From NCBI GenBank assembly GCA_004369045.1, contig ML213513.1:62001-126000 (forward strand): DNA of 64,000 bases, read 5' to 3'. The position numbers and the translations under genes were made by a program. Source of the stretch: Heliocybe sulcata. Taxonomy: Eukaryota; Basidiomycota; Agaricomycetes; Gloeophyllales; Gloeophyllaceae. Within the stretch, counting starts at the first letter, position 1, and each line of letters begins with the position of its first letter. The notes beneath the pieces were generated by a model. It saw only the letters and a program-made list of their open reading frames with translations, searched no databases and was not told where the DNA came from. Of this stretch, positions 43,889 through 54,535 are shown piece by piece.

Positions 43889-44829
43889 CGCCGTTGTAGG
43901 GGTTCAACACGTCAATAAAGCATGATCAGCAAGAGTCTCAGTAGCCTGGGTATATAACAACAGCGCAGGCACTAGAGCGGCCGGGCTGTCGCTGCGACAT
44001 GTTGATGAAAGATAACAGGACGCGCAACGTAGGCTGCCTTGACTTATTAAACCATCTAAGGTACGATAAGTGGTGCCTGAGAATGACCATGCACGCGGCG
44101 ATGCCTTGAGCTAGCACTGCTTTCGAGATAAATGACGGGTTCGTTCTTACGCCACAGATAATTGAGGTGAAATCTTCGCTTACGGCTGATGCGCCTGGTC
44201 CTCGGCTCTGTTACGTAGGCGATAGCTCACCGCAGCACAGAACAGGCGCGAAAGGTAGTGGGAGCCATGGCCATATGAAACACAGGCGCCCAATTGCAGC
44301 CTGCATCGTCCAGAAGCGAATAACGTCCTGTCCAAGTACTGTTAGCGACGTGGACGAAACCTCGGCCAGTGTGGGAAGACTGATAAAGATTCTTGAAGAG
44401 GTTAGAACAGATGCAAAAATCCGCCATCATTTCTGATCCTTTGAATCTAGACGCCATTGGCGTCATCTTGCTGATGTCATTCGCGTACTTGTGGCTGAGC
44501 TTCGCCAGCAGACATGAAGCAGTGAAACTCCAGTTTCTGGGTTCGTCTTCAGCAAGCAAGGAGCAACGTTTAGGTGACTCACCAGAGATTTACAGAAATC
44601 GCGGATGCTATGGGCATCCTAAGGCTATCCGAGGCGATGTTGACATATGTATATGAGGGATGAGAATACACCTCCGGAAGTCACGGTGGTCCGAAGAATA
44701 ACAATCCATCTTTCGAATGGATCATCTTACATACATTGCACACATTGCCTACACTTGCGTATGGTGCAACAGACTGATCCACAGAGTCTAAGGATCATAA
44801 TAAGCGAAGAATGAGATGAAATTGCGCGG
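43889..44829. other. Intergenic, 0.94 kb
   Basis: No recognisable gene. A hydrophobic stretch in frame 44393-44656 plus (IGVILLMSFAYLWLSFASRH) could be a scrap of a membrane-protein gene. The right boundary is the edge of duplication arm B. Confidence 0.35.
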
Positions 44830-44929
44830 TAACATGAGTGGAGAGTCTCACCAGTAGAGCGGACGCATCTTGCTTTCACTTCCTCTGCCATCAGCCAGAC
44901 CATACCTCTACTCCTTGCAACTGTCTAGT

Positions 44930-45800
44930 ATGTCGTCGGGCGCGTCTGAGAGCGCCCTCGCGCATCTCAAACCAGCTAGTCGTCTTCACATGCAGACTGC
45001 GACCACGGAGGACAACGGCATGAGACTGAAGGCCAGCGCCCCCGCTGAGAGCGCGTAGTGAGGGCTATGAAGGATGAGGACGCGAAGAAGAAGTGTCTGC
45101 TAGTAACAAAGTCGGTGGCACTGAGACGCGAACTCATACCGGTGCAGTTGAGCACGATGGCTGGGCCAATCATAGGCAGACTGCACTGAAACCCCGAGCC
45201 TAAGCCGAAGGTGTATAGCACCGTGCCCATAGTCTTCACGCTATCACGCTATCGCCGCTAGAGCATGAAGTCGATGTCTATTATTCCTGACGCGAGCGAA
45301 GGCTAAAATGGGTCAACGGCACTGATCAATCGACCATAACGGTTGTTGCCCACCAGCAAGCTTGCACCCTGTCCGCGAGTGGCCACAGGGCTTAGAGAAG
45401 TCCTTGCGCCTTGCAACGGGTTATGTTCCTTCTGCCCGCCTGCCTACCAAGCTTGCGCTCCCGGCCTGGTTGAATGAAGGCGCCGTAGGCGAGATTGAGG
45501 AGGAGGACCGTGTTTCTGACTTCGAGTTCTCAGACTGGGGTGCCGGCTGAGTCGATTGCAACACTTTCTGAATAGTCGACTGACCGGACGATCAGAGTGA
45601 GTGATCGTGAAACTTCGAGGAGCTCACCGACATGCTCGAATTGAGTAATCAGAAGGTGTGCTCGGAAGAGACGCCTTGGACAAGGGCGCTGAGGACGAGA
45701 AGATCACGAGCTTAACCGCCCAAATGGATTCCCTGGGTGGCACTGGTAATACACCAACTAGATCGCAAAAGACGAGCGTGGAGACGATTGAGATCAGGCC
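44930..45800 (+). pseudogene. Degraded tandem relative of the orphan gene, arm B
   Basis: ATG at about 44930 gives MSSGASESALAHLKPASRLH and ATTEDNGMRLKASAPAESA, then a stop. Downstream pieces (AMKDEDAKKKCLLVTKSVAL near 45070, EDEKITSLTAQMDSLGGTGN near 45690) resemble parts of the intact orphan gene or its arm A counterpart but are not in one open frame. The leader context ...CTGTCTAGTATG resembles ...CTGTTTAGTATG before the intact gene. Either a dead tandem paralogue or a gene whose structure I cannot see. Confidence 0.4.
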
Positions 45801-46095
45801 GTAGGACCAGATCTTGCTTGCCTCACTAATGGATAAGGCCCGAAAAGGTTTCTCGATTATAATGTTGCATCTCGACTGCTCGGGAAGCATTGCTATAGGG
45901 GATCGTCAAAAATCAGCAATATACCGTGGGTGGCGTAGGGAGAACATACCAGAAGGAGAGAACAATGGGACCACGAAGCGCGGTCACGTGAGTCGATACT
46001 GCATGCGACCGAGACCCTCGCCAGACGCGTCGTGTTTCTTTCTCTTTCTTACCATCAACCACTCTGCACTCTTATACTGCTACCCGCTGTTTAGT

Positions 46096-47126
46096 ATGGT
46101 CTTCAACGCACCCAAGAGTATCTTCGTCCCTCCTGAGCGCCCGAGAGTGTTCTTTCCGCCAGAAAATGGCGCCGAGGATATCAGAAGAAGGGCGATCATG
46201 CATGGTCGCGACCTCGACGGCGGGCGCCCGCCCGCTACCGGGGGCGTTGGCCACAACCCATCTGATTCGCGGGATCGTCTGCTGGATGGAGTAAAGGACG
46301 GGGAACAAGAGGCGAGGCGCGGAGAGGTCGTACGGTCGGTGGCACTCGGAGGGGTACGTGGCATGGTCATTGTACTCTACTTCGGCAGTCTGTTGATGGA
46401 GAGAACGTTACAAACGCATCTTCTAGCAGAACAACAATGGTGTAGTCAGTGTTCCCGGTATGGAGAGGCCGGAGCAGAACCCCAAGCATGCGGACACTTT
46501 CCCGACAGTCTTCACGCGACCGTTGCTGATACCCGAAGTCAATTCCTCCGAGGAAGTACGTGTTAGTTGTCCAATGTCTTGAGCTATACCTAATAATAGG
46601 TTATTTGATTAATCAACAGACTGCATTCAATAACCTACCTGCCGAAGAGCAGGAAAGCATCCCCAGCAGCCCGACACTGCCGCTCCACCTTCGGATTCCC
46701 ATGTGGGCAAGACACTTAAGCAGGGACCATCAGGAGGCTGTTGCCAGAGGGGACCTCGAGTTCTTGAACACGTTCGTGGAACGCAGCTGGTGCCCGTCGT
46801 ACTCGGATTCCGAGGACGATACTGACAGTTCGAGGAGCGGGTCGCCATGTTCAGAGGCGATGTACGTGGGGAACTGGGACGAGAGCATGGATCTAGCGCA
46901 AGTAGAGCCTCGAGATGGAGATTCCGATGATGAGGAGAGGATGCCGAGTCTGACCAGCTACATGCGCGTCGTGTGGAACATGGGGGACGATACGCGCGAG
47001 CACGGGTCCACGGTGAGCTCGCCGGAGCGGGCTATGGAGGAGAGGTTCGAAGAAGATCCCATTCCTAGCTTGACGACGTACATGCGTGTGCTGGAGCTGA
47101 CTGGGACGGCGGATGATACGGACTAA
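46096..47126 (+). CDS. Orphan acidic protein with SLTxYMRV repeats, arm B copy (297 aa)
   Basis: Exons 46096-46353, 46427-46555 and 46620-47126, all phase 0, 298 codons. It starts MVFNAPKSIFVPPERPRVFF. The structure mirrors the arm A copy exactly, including intron positions, with one extra codon in exon 1. Exon 3 is strongly conserved between copies (LRIPMWARHLSRDHQEAVAR; FVERSWCPSYSDSEDDTDSS), while exon 1 has diverged more. Tail units MPSLTSYMRVVWNMGDDT and IPSLTTYMRVLELTGTADD repeat one motif of the form PSL(T/A)xYMRV followed by an acidic patch. The protein is predicted soluble, mostly disordered and acidic. I do not recognise any family. That both copies keep three exons open is the evidence for coding. 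Confidence 0.68.
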
Positions 47127-47223
47127 GCCACGAAGAAGGATGGTGGACAGGATCGGATAAGGCCCGGGATGACGCTGTAAGCTCGCGTAGTAAAATATCT
47201 GTTGAGAAAATGTACTCTGCTGT

Positions 47224-47700
47224 ATGTTATCACTTGCATGTCTTCGCTTAAATGAATCGATAGAGACGTATGGAGCGTACTGGGGCACCTTGTGCATATC
47301 ACCGTCTCTGTTCATGTCCTGCGCCTTCCTTCATGGACAGACTCAGAGACTTCAAACGTCCCTCATCCAAGCTGATATGGGCCAGGAGTCACAGTTCATG
47401 CAGCGTAGGAGAGACTCCGATATCACACAAATCGCAGGGAAAAGAGGAGGACGTTCGGCATTGTCCGATCCTGCTCTATTCTCTCCGCCATCTCAGACTC
47501 TGACGGAATGCCTGTACGCCTGGCTGGGATGCTATCCCAATTCCAACCAAGAATTCACCGTACAAATCATCGAAGTTCATTTAGCAAGAGCACCGTTCAC
47601 TCCCCGTTTGTCACCAGGCTCGGTGTTCTATGTTGAATATCCGCCCAGCACCGGCACAGTCGCACCCTCCTTCGCCAGGCGCGATGCATTCTGGGATTGA
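47224..47700 (+). CDS. Open frame conserved between duplication arms, arm B (158 aa, doubtful gene)
   Basis: Counterpart of 23499-23987 minus; reads MLSLACLRLNESIETYGAYW, FMSCAFLHGQTQRLQTSLIQ and SPGSVFYVEYPPSTGTV. It carries an additional KRG triplet relative to arm A. No recognised domain. Equal openness of an antisense frame makes coding uncertain. It lies in the 886 bp between the orphan gene and guanine deaminase, so it may simply be conserved spacer or promoter. Confidence 0.25.
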   Translation: MLSLACLRLNESIETYGAYWGTLCISPSLFMSCAFLHGQTQRLQTSLIQADMGQESQFMQRRRDSDITQIAGKRGGRSALSDPALFSPPSQTLTECLYAWLGCYPNSNQEFTVQIIEVHLARAPFTPRLSPGSVFYVEYPPSTGTVAPSFARRDAFWD

Positions 47701-48012
47701 CAAGGTCGGACCATTTTCTGATTCTGGAATGCGCGATGCACCAAGCGAACAAGATTGACGGAGACCTTCAAATGCGTGCTTGCCTGGGGCTCTTCAATTG
47801 GAAGCCTGCTGCGGGATATGTCCATCCTCAATAACTGTCGAGGATGTCCCACTATAACTTGTTTATTTCGATGCAGACCTGCGGGCACCCTACTGGCATG
47901 ATACGAGACCGTTCCGAGCTTATCTTTCATCCCCGTGTGATCCATCATAGAAGATAACTAGTCGTCTTCTATAAAGCATCATACCCCGACCTTCAGCGGA
48001 CTATCAGAAACT

Positions 48013-49534
48013 ATGAGTGGCCTCATTATCTTGGGTACGTTCGTCGACACGCCGACCCGCGATGCGATTCGCATCCGCGAGAACCACCTCTGCGTCGTAT
48101 CGGCAGATACTGGGAAGATCGTCCTTCTGTCTCCTCTGTTGACGGCCGATTGGGACGCGCTCGCGGATGACGATGTATTCAAGCTTGCAGGGACAGAGTT
48201 TGATGGATATAGGGTGATGAGATTGAGGAAGTCGCAGTTCGTGACTCCCGGATTCGTCGACTGGTGCGTGCGTCCATTGTGATTTCCACTGCCAGTCAAT
48301 TCTCACCAGTCTTTGCCCGACAAGTCATTGTCATGCACCCCAGTACAGGCAGATCGGAACTGCGACCGACTATACGATTGTGAGACGGGATTACTCATTG
48401 ATCTTCAAATTTGACAGCTGGTTGCAGTTCAACTGGCTGAACGAAATTACGTTTCCAAACGAAGCCAAGTGCGCCGACGTGGACTACGCACGCAATCTGT
48501 ACACGAAGCTCGTCCAGCGTCTCCTGCGCAACGGAACTACTTGTGTCCAGTACTTTGCCACCAACCACGTCCCAGCCTCCAAGCTCCTAGCCGAAATCTG
48601 TGAGAGGATGGGCCAGCGCGCCTTTGTTGGCAAAGTCTGTGCGGATCAGAACTCCCCTGACTACTACATAGAAACCACGCAGGCAAGCTGTGAGGGTACG
48701 GAAGAGTTCATTAACTATGTGCATGGTATGAAGTCAGGACGAGACGCGAAAGGCAAGGACGCTCTCGTGCACCCGGTCATCACCCCTCGATTTGTTCCCA
48801 CCTGCTCTGACGCACTCCTCACAAAACTGGGCGAGCTAGCAAAGAAATACGACGTCCGTGTCCAATCGCACGCATCCGAAACAGTCGACCAGGTCCTCCG
48901 CGTGCGCGAGCTGCATCCCGACATTGGTGGCGGGCGCGACGCCGCGATCTTCAAGCACTTCGGGCTGCTCACCGACAAGACCCTTTTCGCGCATGGCACG
49001 CACCTGCGCGACGCGGAGGCGGACGAGCTCGTGAGAGCAGGCGCGTCCGTATCGTCGTGCCCCATTGCGAATCTGATGCACTCGCAGGCGGTCCTGCCGG
49101 TGAAGCGCTTCCACGATCGCGGCCTGAAAATCGGGTTGGGGACGGACATTGCTGGAGGGTATTCCGCGTCGATGCTTGGACCTATACGGAATGCTGTGAT
49201 ACAGAACCGGACTGAGGAGTTCGTTGAGGTCGACAGGGAAGGCGAGGGATGGCCGACGGCTGGCGTGAAGTGGCCGGTAGACTTCAAGTATGCGTTCCAC
49301 GTCGCTACGGTGGGTGGTGCGGAGGCGCTGGGGATTCAAGATCTGGTGGGTACGATTGACGTGGGGAAGGCGTTTGATGCGCTGGTTGTGGATGCGGGCT
49401 GTGAGGACCAGGCGTTTGATTATTGGGAGGAGGATGGGGCGCGATTTGGGTTTGAGAAGTGGGTGAATATGGGGGATGATAGGAATGTGGTGGAGACTTT
49501 TGTGAATGGGCGGCTTGTTGCTTCGAGGTCTTGA
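48013..49534 (+). CDS. Guanine deaminase (470 aa)
   Basis: Exons 48013-48263, 48325-48379 and 48428-49534 give 471 codons. It hydrolyses guanine to xanthine and ammonia in the cytosol (purine salvage and nitrogen supply). Amidohydrolase signs: VTPGFVDCHCHAPQ with the HxH zinc pair at about residues 85 and 87 (assembled across intron 1), FNWLNEITFPNEAKCADVDY, NGTTCVQYFATNHV, RVQSHASETVDQVL, LFAHGTHLRDAEADEL, SSCPIANLMHSQAVLPVKRF, and GLGTDIAGGYSASMLGPIRN with the catalytic Asp. Length fits the family. The MSGLIILGTFVDTPTRDAIR start is typical. A decayed inverted copy lies at 22118-23198. Exon 3 has high G content near its end but is otherwise normal. Confidence 0.88.
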
Positions 49535-50073
49535 TGCAAGATAAATATGTGAACAGGATGCGAGTCGAGAGGTCTGAGCTACTGGATTGTTGTCGGACGT
49601 CGTGAAGCTTTTGTTTGCCAAGTCCATTCATTGCAATATTTCTCGAGAAGTGTCCGCTGCCACGGGATACTGCGGGAACCTACCGGTCACCTTCCGTCCC
49701 GCCCTCTAGCTCTGCGTCAATCTCCGCATTCATACCCTCCCACCCACCTAAGTTTATGCGCCACAACGAGTAAAGCCACAGACAAATAGAGGCAAATATG
49801 AAGTTGATGGCGGGACTTGCCTTTGTAGCGCGATTGTCAAAGCCGTAACTTGCGAGCCGTAACTTGCGAGGTAGTTATCCCTGCAAATCTTGTTGCTTGC
49901 TGACTGGGATTCACTAAGAGGACTTTCGCCAGCGAGTTTACATTTGGGCATCCTACGCGAGCCTAGAGACACCCTCAGTGCTGTAATACTCCAATTGCGC
50001 AGCTGCGCCCCTAGAATTCAGCCAAGTCCGACTTTCGTCTGTCGGATCTGTCTTCTCTGTACTTGCAGCCAAC
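49535..50073. other. Intergenic, 0.54 kb
   Basis: Spacer between two plus-strand genes. A 13 bp direct repeat, GCCGTAACTTGCGAG, occurs in tandem at about 49842-49870. No gene recognised. Confidence 0.4.
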
Positions 50074-50994
50074 ATGACGACGCAGGCTCTCCAGAATATG
50101 CTTAGGCAGACTGCTAGGTATCGCGCATATTCGGCTGCCGCTGCGAATTCGCGATTGCACGGAACTGTCATTCCTCACGATCTCTATGTATTTCTTCACT
50201 CCGCGGTATCGCCTATGGAGGCTCCGAGTCGGTTGGATTCGCCTATTCGAGCCGCTCTCCAGGCGGAGGTTACGAAGTTGAACGGGATTGTCAATTTCTC
50301 GTGGGCAAAGGAGCAACCCATCGCTGAACAACCGGACAGGCACAAGATTACCGCTTACTCTAGACCGGGTGGAAGACTGGAACTAGAGATTTCCGGGGAG
50401 AACATGGCACAGGAGGTGACCTCTACCCTCTGGAAGCACGCTCGCGGTGAAGCCGGGGAAGCGCAGGATGAGAGCAACTATGCTATCGATTTCTATGTCT
50501 GCACGCACAAGGAACGGGACTGTCGTTGCGGTGAACATGGGTATGCTGTCGCGGAGGCGCTGCGGACGGAAGTGACGCGGAGAAAGGAAAGTGGATCCAG
50601 CAATTCTGCCCACCGAATCCGAACGGTGGGCGAGACTACCCATGTCGGAGGGCACAAGTGAGTCTTTCTGCATGTGTGAGCTTTTCGCTATGCTGACGTA
50701 CCTGCTCGCAGATACGCTGCTAATGTACTGATTTACCCGTTCGGGGACTGGTGAGTTCCTTCGCAGCGCGTTCTCTGCTTCGCTCTTAAACAGTATTCCG
50801 ATCGTAGGCTAGGCAACGTCAGGCCCGAACATGTCCCTACTATTTTGGACGAAGTTCTAAAGAGGCCGTTTCTTGGCCCACCTAGCGAAACGGAAGGGGA
50901 TCCTCCGATTCTTCCAGAGCTCTGGCGAGGGCGTATGGGATTGACCAACAACCAGCAGGTCGAGATGTACGAGAAGTATGTATCACAGCAATAG
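50074..50994 (+). CDS. AIM32: AIM32/sucrase-ferredoxin-like thioredoxin-fold protein (269 aa)
   Basis: Exons 50074-50657, 50712-50750 and 50808-50994 (all phase 2 junctions) give 270 codons. The N-terminus MTTQALQNMLRQTARYRAYS looks like a mitochondrial presequence. The Suc_Fer-like domain has DFYVCTHKERDCRCGEHGYA (Cys at about 143, 150, 152), HVGGHKYAANVLIYPFGDW and LGNVRPEHVPTILDEVL. Yeast Aim32 is a mitochondrial thioredoxin-like [2Fe-2S] protein with this CxnCxC plus HxGGHK layout, linked to redox quality control of inner-membrane import components. Only the short linker and C-terminus vary. The gene looks intact; the function is by family. Confidence 0.8.
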
Positions 50995-51083
50995 AGACCA
51001 GCTGTGTAGGACTTCACTTTTGACTGGCTTCGCAATGGATAACAGCCCATCAAACGACTATGTATACCAAATGGGACGACACA

Positions 51084-53392
51084 TCACAACGCTCTGCTCA
51101 CTCCCTCCACTTCCACCTGCCACCCTTCCGTAGGGAAACCCGGCGCGTCCCTGTTGCTCCCATCCCAGCCAGCAGCCATCATGGCCACCGCGTACAGTAA
51201 GCCACCGCTCCCAGGGAAGTACGGTGTAGGGACACGTGCGCCTCCTATTGGCATTCCCACGTCGTCGAACTGGAACAAGGGATGCAGGAGCCATTCTATT
51301 GCCTGTTCTGTTTCTCCATTCCTCGCAGCTGACATTGCCAGCATAGGGAAGTCCCATCTTTTCTGCATGTCAATAAGGATTACAAAGAAAGGCGATCGGT
51401 ATGACTGACCCCCAACAGTTACTAATATTCCAGTATGCCCACGCCTTTTCGGCAGTCAATTTAGCCATGGTTATATTCAAGCCTGGCGTCTCCGGCAGCC
51501 ACCCGTATAGACCGGTGAGGGCCGGATGGTCATTGGTGTACGTCGGCGTGTACCAGAAGTCGCTCGGGATGCCTTCGTAAACAGCGTACGTGCCATTCTC
51601 AATGGGAAGAGGGGCGAGATTACTTTTGACGGTCGTCCAGTTCGCAGGCACCTCCTCTCCTAGGCTGACCATCCACTGCTCGGCGAGAGCTAGACCGAAC
51701 TTCCAGTAAGATAATTCGAATGCGGGGTTCGTTGTTACGTTGGGGCTGGTGTCTTCGCTGACGACGTACATGGGCGGTCCTAGATCATATACGCCCATGG
51801 TTTCGTTGTACCACGCGAAGTCGGCCATCCAGTCAGCGGTGGCTTTCACGACGTCGCGCCATTTCTCGAGGGTGGCGCGCGTTGGAAAGGCACGGTACTC
51901 GTACTCTGCGAAAACGAGCGGATGCGGTTGTTGCCATATGAGGAGCTCGTTGATCTCTCCGGGTGCAGAGCGACCTGAAGGGTCAGACATCTTGCCCCAT
52001 CGCGCTCCAGTGTCCCAGCGCTCCTGGGTCTGGGCCCGCTCTATGGAAGTAGGGAGGAATCTTGAGTAAACGCTACTTGATCGATCGAGTAGGTCCCAAT
52101 CATTCCACAAGGCCCAGTGGGCGCTATGCCAGAAAAACATTTCCATGTGGAATTTCCCATACTGTCAACGGGTGTTGAGGAGACCGCGGGTTCTGAGTTC
52201 CAAACGACTTACCCAACCGTTGTTTACTAGCCCGGACTACAGCGGCGATTAGTCTCGATTGGATCATCAAATGAAACTCAGAGTAACGCACTTCTTGTGG
52301 CGGCGTATCACCGGCCTCGTTAACCCTCATCAAGTACCTCGACAGGATTATCCGGCGTTGAAGCTCATCAGCTCGGGCATCAGAGGACCCTGTCAAGACG
52401 TCCACAAAGCCGCCGTACGTCCAATAGTCCTCCCATGCTTGTGTGGACGATCTTACGATATCCGCCACAGCCGGAGTGGATACCGGCTTGTCAAGTGAGT
52501 ACGCCAACGTGATTGCGAACTCCGAAGAGGCCTGCGCCGCGGGCCTGACCGTATAACGATGCGTTTCTGGGGAGTCGCGCGATATGTTGAAGCGGCCGCC
52601 GCCAAGGGACGTCCAGAACGTGCAGTTATTCATAGTGTGGGCGATCTGCGCAGCGATACGAGAGCCGGGTGTGTCGTTGGTCAGCAACGTCGTAGTATGG
52701 TTTGAGGTGAGATTGAACTCGCCCACGAAGGGGGCCTCGAATTTCGATGTTCCGTCATTCCAAGGGAAATCAAGGAATAAGCCAAGTCGTCCTTGCTCCA
52801 GCAGTGGCGAGCTGATCACGATGCCTATCGCGCCGGTCGATTGGTGAGAGTGGGTCTCTATCGCTACCTCCTGACCTTCCCATACGAATCGACTGGTTAT
52901 ATTTCCGGTCCAGAGGTTGAGCTCCTGATTAATATTGGATAGGTCGCTCTCCGTTACGTTCGCTATATCACCCTCTTCAGAGAAAAACACCAGACCTGTC
53001 CTCCCCAGATTGACTCGGTTGGGATTTGCAATTAACCACTGCTGAGTCTCAGCATCCCCGTCAAACGTGTAAGTCACCAATCGATCGTGATTCCACCAGC
53101 TCACGCCCTGATACTGCAAGATGTCTTCCATGGTCCTATTAGTAGGCAACGAGTCGTTCTTCCAGCCCCACGAAGACATGATCGCATAGGGAAGAAAGGT
53201 TTGGAGACCTGTGGCGTCCGCGCCGAATGCGAAGTTGCCGTTCCCAACCTGCATGGGTGTTACAGAGCTGGAGGCATTACGGACTGGGTTGTACCGCGAG
53301 ACTAGGGATCGACGGTCGATACTGGCATGGCTGAACTCCAGAAGGGTCAAGAGAACGATAATGCATTGTCGGGCGGTCTTCATAGTAGACAA
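51084..53392 (-). CDS. Secreted six-hairpin glycosidase-like protein (716 aa)
   Basis: Exons 52292-53392, 52213-52236 (an 8-codon micro-exon), 51410-52161 and 51084-51357 give 717 codons. The signal peptide MSTMKTARQCIIVLLTLLEF ends near HASIDRR. The mature part shows PMQVGNGNFAFGADATGLQT, YAIMSSWGWKNDSLP, GVSWWNHDRLVTYTF, NPNRVNLGRTGLVFF, GRLGLFLDFPWNDG; then SGLVNNGWYGKFHMEMFFWH, LLIWQQPHPLVFAEYEYRAF, WMADFAWYNE and GWDFPMLAMSAARNGE. This is the (alpha/alpha)6 six-hairpin glycosidase fold common in wood-decay fungi. The exact substrate is not clear from sequence. Many NxT/NxS sites fit secretion. The last intron uses a GTCAGT donor and an AAAAG acceptor, chosen to keep the conserved WDFPMLAM. 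Confidence 0.82.
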
Positions 53393-54535
53393 AGTCCAGT
53401 GTGCCGATGATTATGAAGGAATATGTGGGTACATATCGCCATTGAACTGCCGACGACGCTCGTCCAAGCTGGCGGGCCGGGCGAAAGGCCGCACGTGGTG
53501 CCGTACTCCCACGGGAACTCTTCTCAGGTCAACAAGCCGTGGTTCGTACCCAAGTTGAAGGCGTATCTCCTGGGAGAGTACCAAGTTATGCCTACCTGCG
53601 CAGAGTAAAGCATCAAAGGTGAGATTGTTGCTCAAGCTCTCAAGTCTAGATCGTCCCTTAAATCCTTAATACCTTCATGTCCCTGGCAACCGGTCCATTC
53701 CATCTATGCTAAGAATTACTCGCTCGCAGAGACCGGACTAAGTTCGTGGAATTCCGGGATGCGCCGTGACGTCGCGAACGAAACTTGTACACCAAGATCT
53801 TCTTCGCAATCTGGCCGGTGCAGTACGGGATCTGGGTTGCCGTGACGTTCGCCCCGACAGCGAAAATCCTCGGTCGGCCAATGTGGTTCGGACGGGCCGT
53901 ATAGATCTGGATCAGTTGGGTCTAGCTAAGCAAAGATGATAAGTATAGCAACATACCCGAAGTCAAGCTTGCAGGCATATTGCTCTGATTGTGGCGTATG
54001 ATACTTACGATATGCCGCTCTGCAGGTGGAAGTATTTTTCTATTACTAGCGTCTACAATGCCACCTTTAATCTAGCACGAACTTCTCAAAGTAAGTTCTT
54101 AATTATGGCTCCCTCTCTTCCGAAGATAGATCTAGCCTCGCTTACTCCTTGCAGCGATTATTCGCCACATCTTCCCAGGCTTTGTGATTGTCTATGTACG
54201 CCTGAGTACTATCTGTCACCTTCTTTCATGGAGTGTCAAATTAAACTTCATGCCAAATTTTCTAGGAAAATACTCGTCAGCCTACAGAATCGCATCGCCG
54301 GCTCCACGACGTTTATATCCGGACCAAGCACCGTCAATATCCAACTTGCAGGTCTCGGTCATGACCGGGGGATGTAACGGAGGCAATTCTCCTGCCGATT
54401 CGGTTTGTCCTGAGAACCCTGCCATGTGAGGAACGATGGGTTTTGTGCGGCCGGATCCAGCTCCCAATCCCATTTCTGGTCGTGAGTCGGGTATGGTAGA
54501 TCGGGCATATTGGGAACTGAACACCGCTGCATAAG
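53393..54535. other. Intergenic between divergent genes, 1.1 kb
   Basis: Promoter region of the glycosidase (-) and of the DUF6534 gene (+). Frames at 53411-53635 minus and 53991-54377 plus carry no recognised domain. Confidence 0.4.

Larger units (their letters stand above)
44830..49110 (+). repeat. Inverted segmental duplication, arm B (better preserved)
   Basis: Collinear inverse of 22118-26050, beginning at AGTCTCACCAG near 44835 and ending, for the shared part, inside guanine deaminase at about 49110 (HSQAVLPVKR). It contains an extra few hundred bases around 45240-45590 relative to arm A. Because guanine deaminase continues intact past the breakpoint here, arm B is the likely source and arm A the derived copy. 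Confidence 0.85.
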
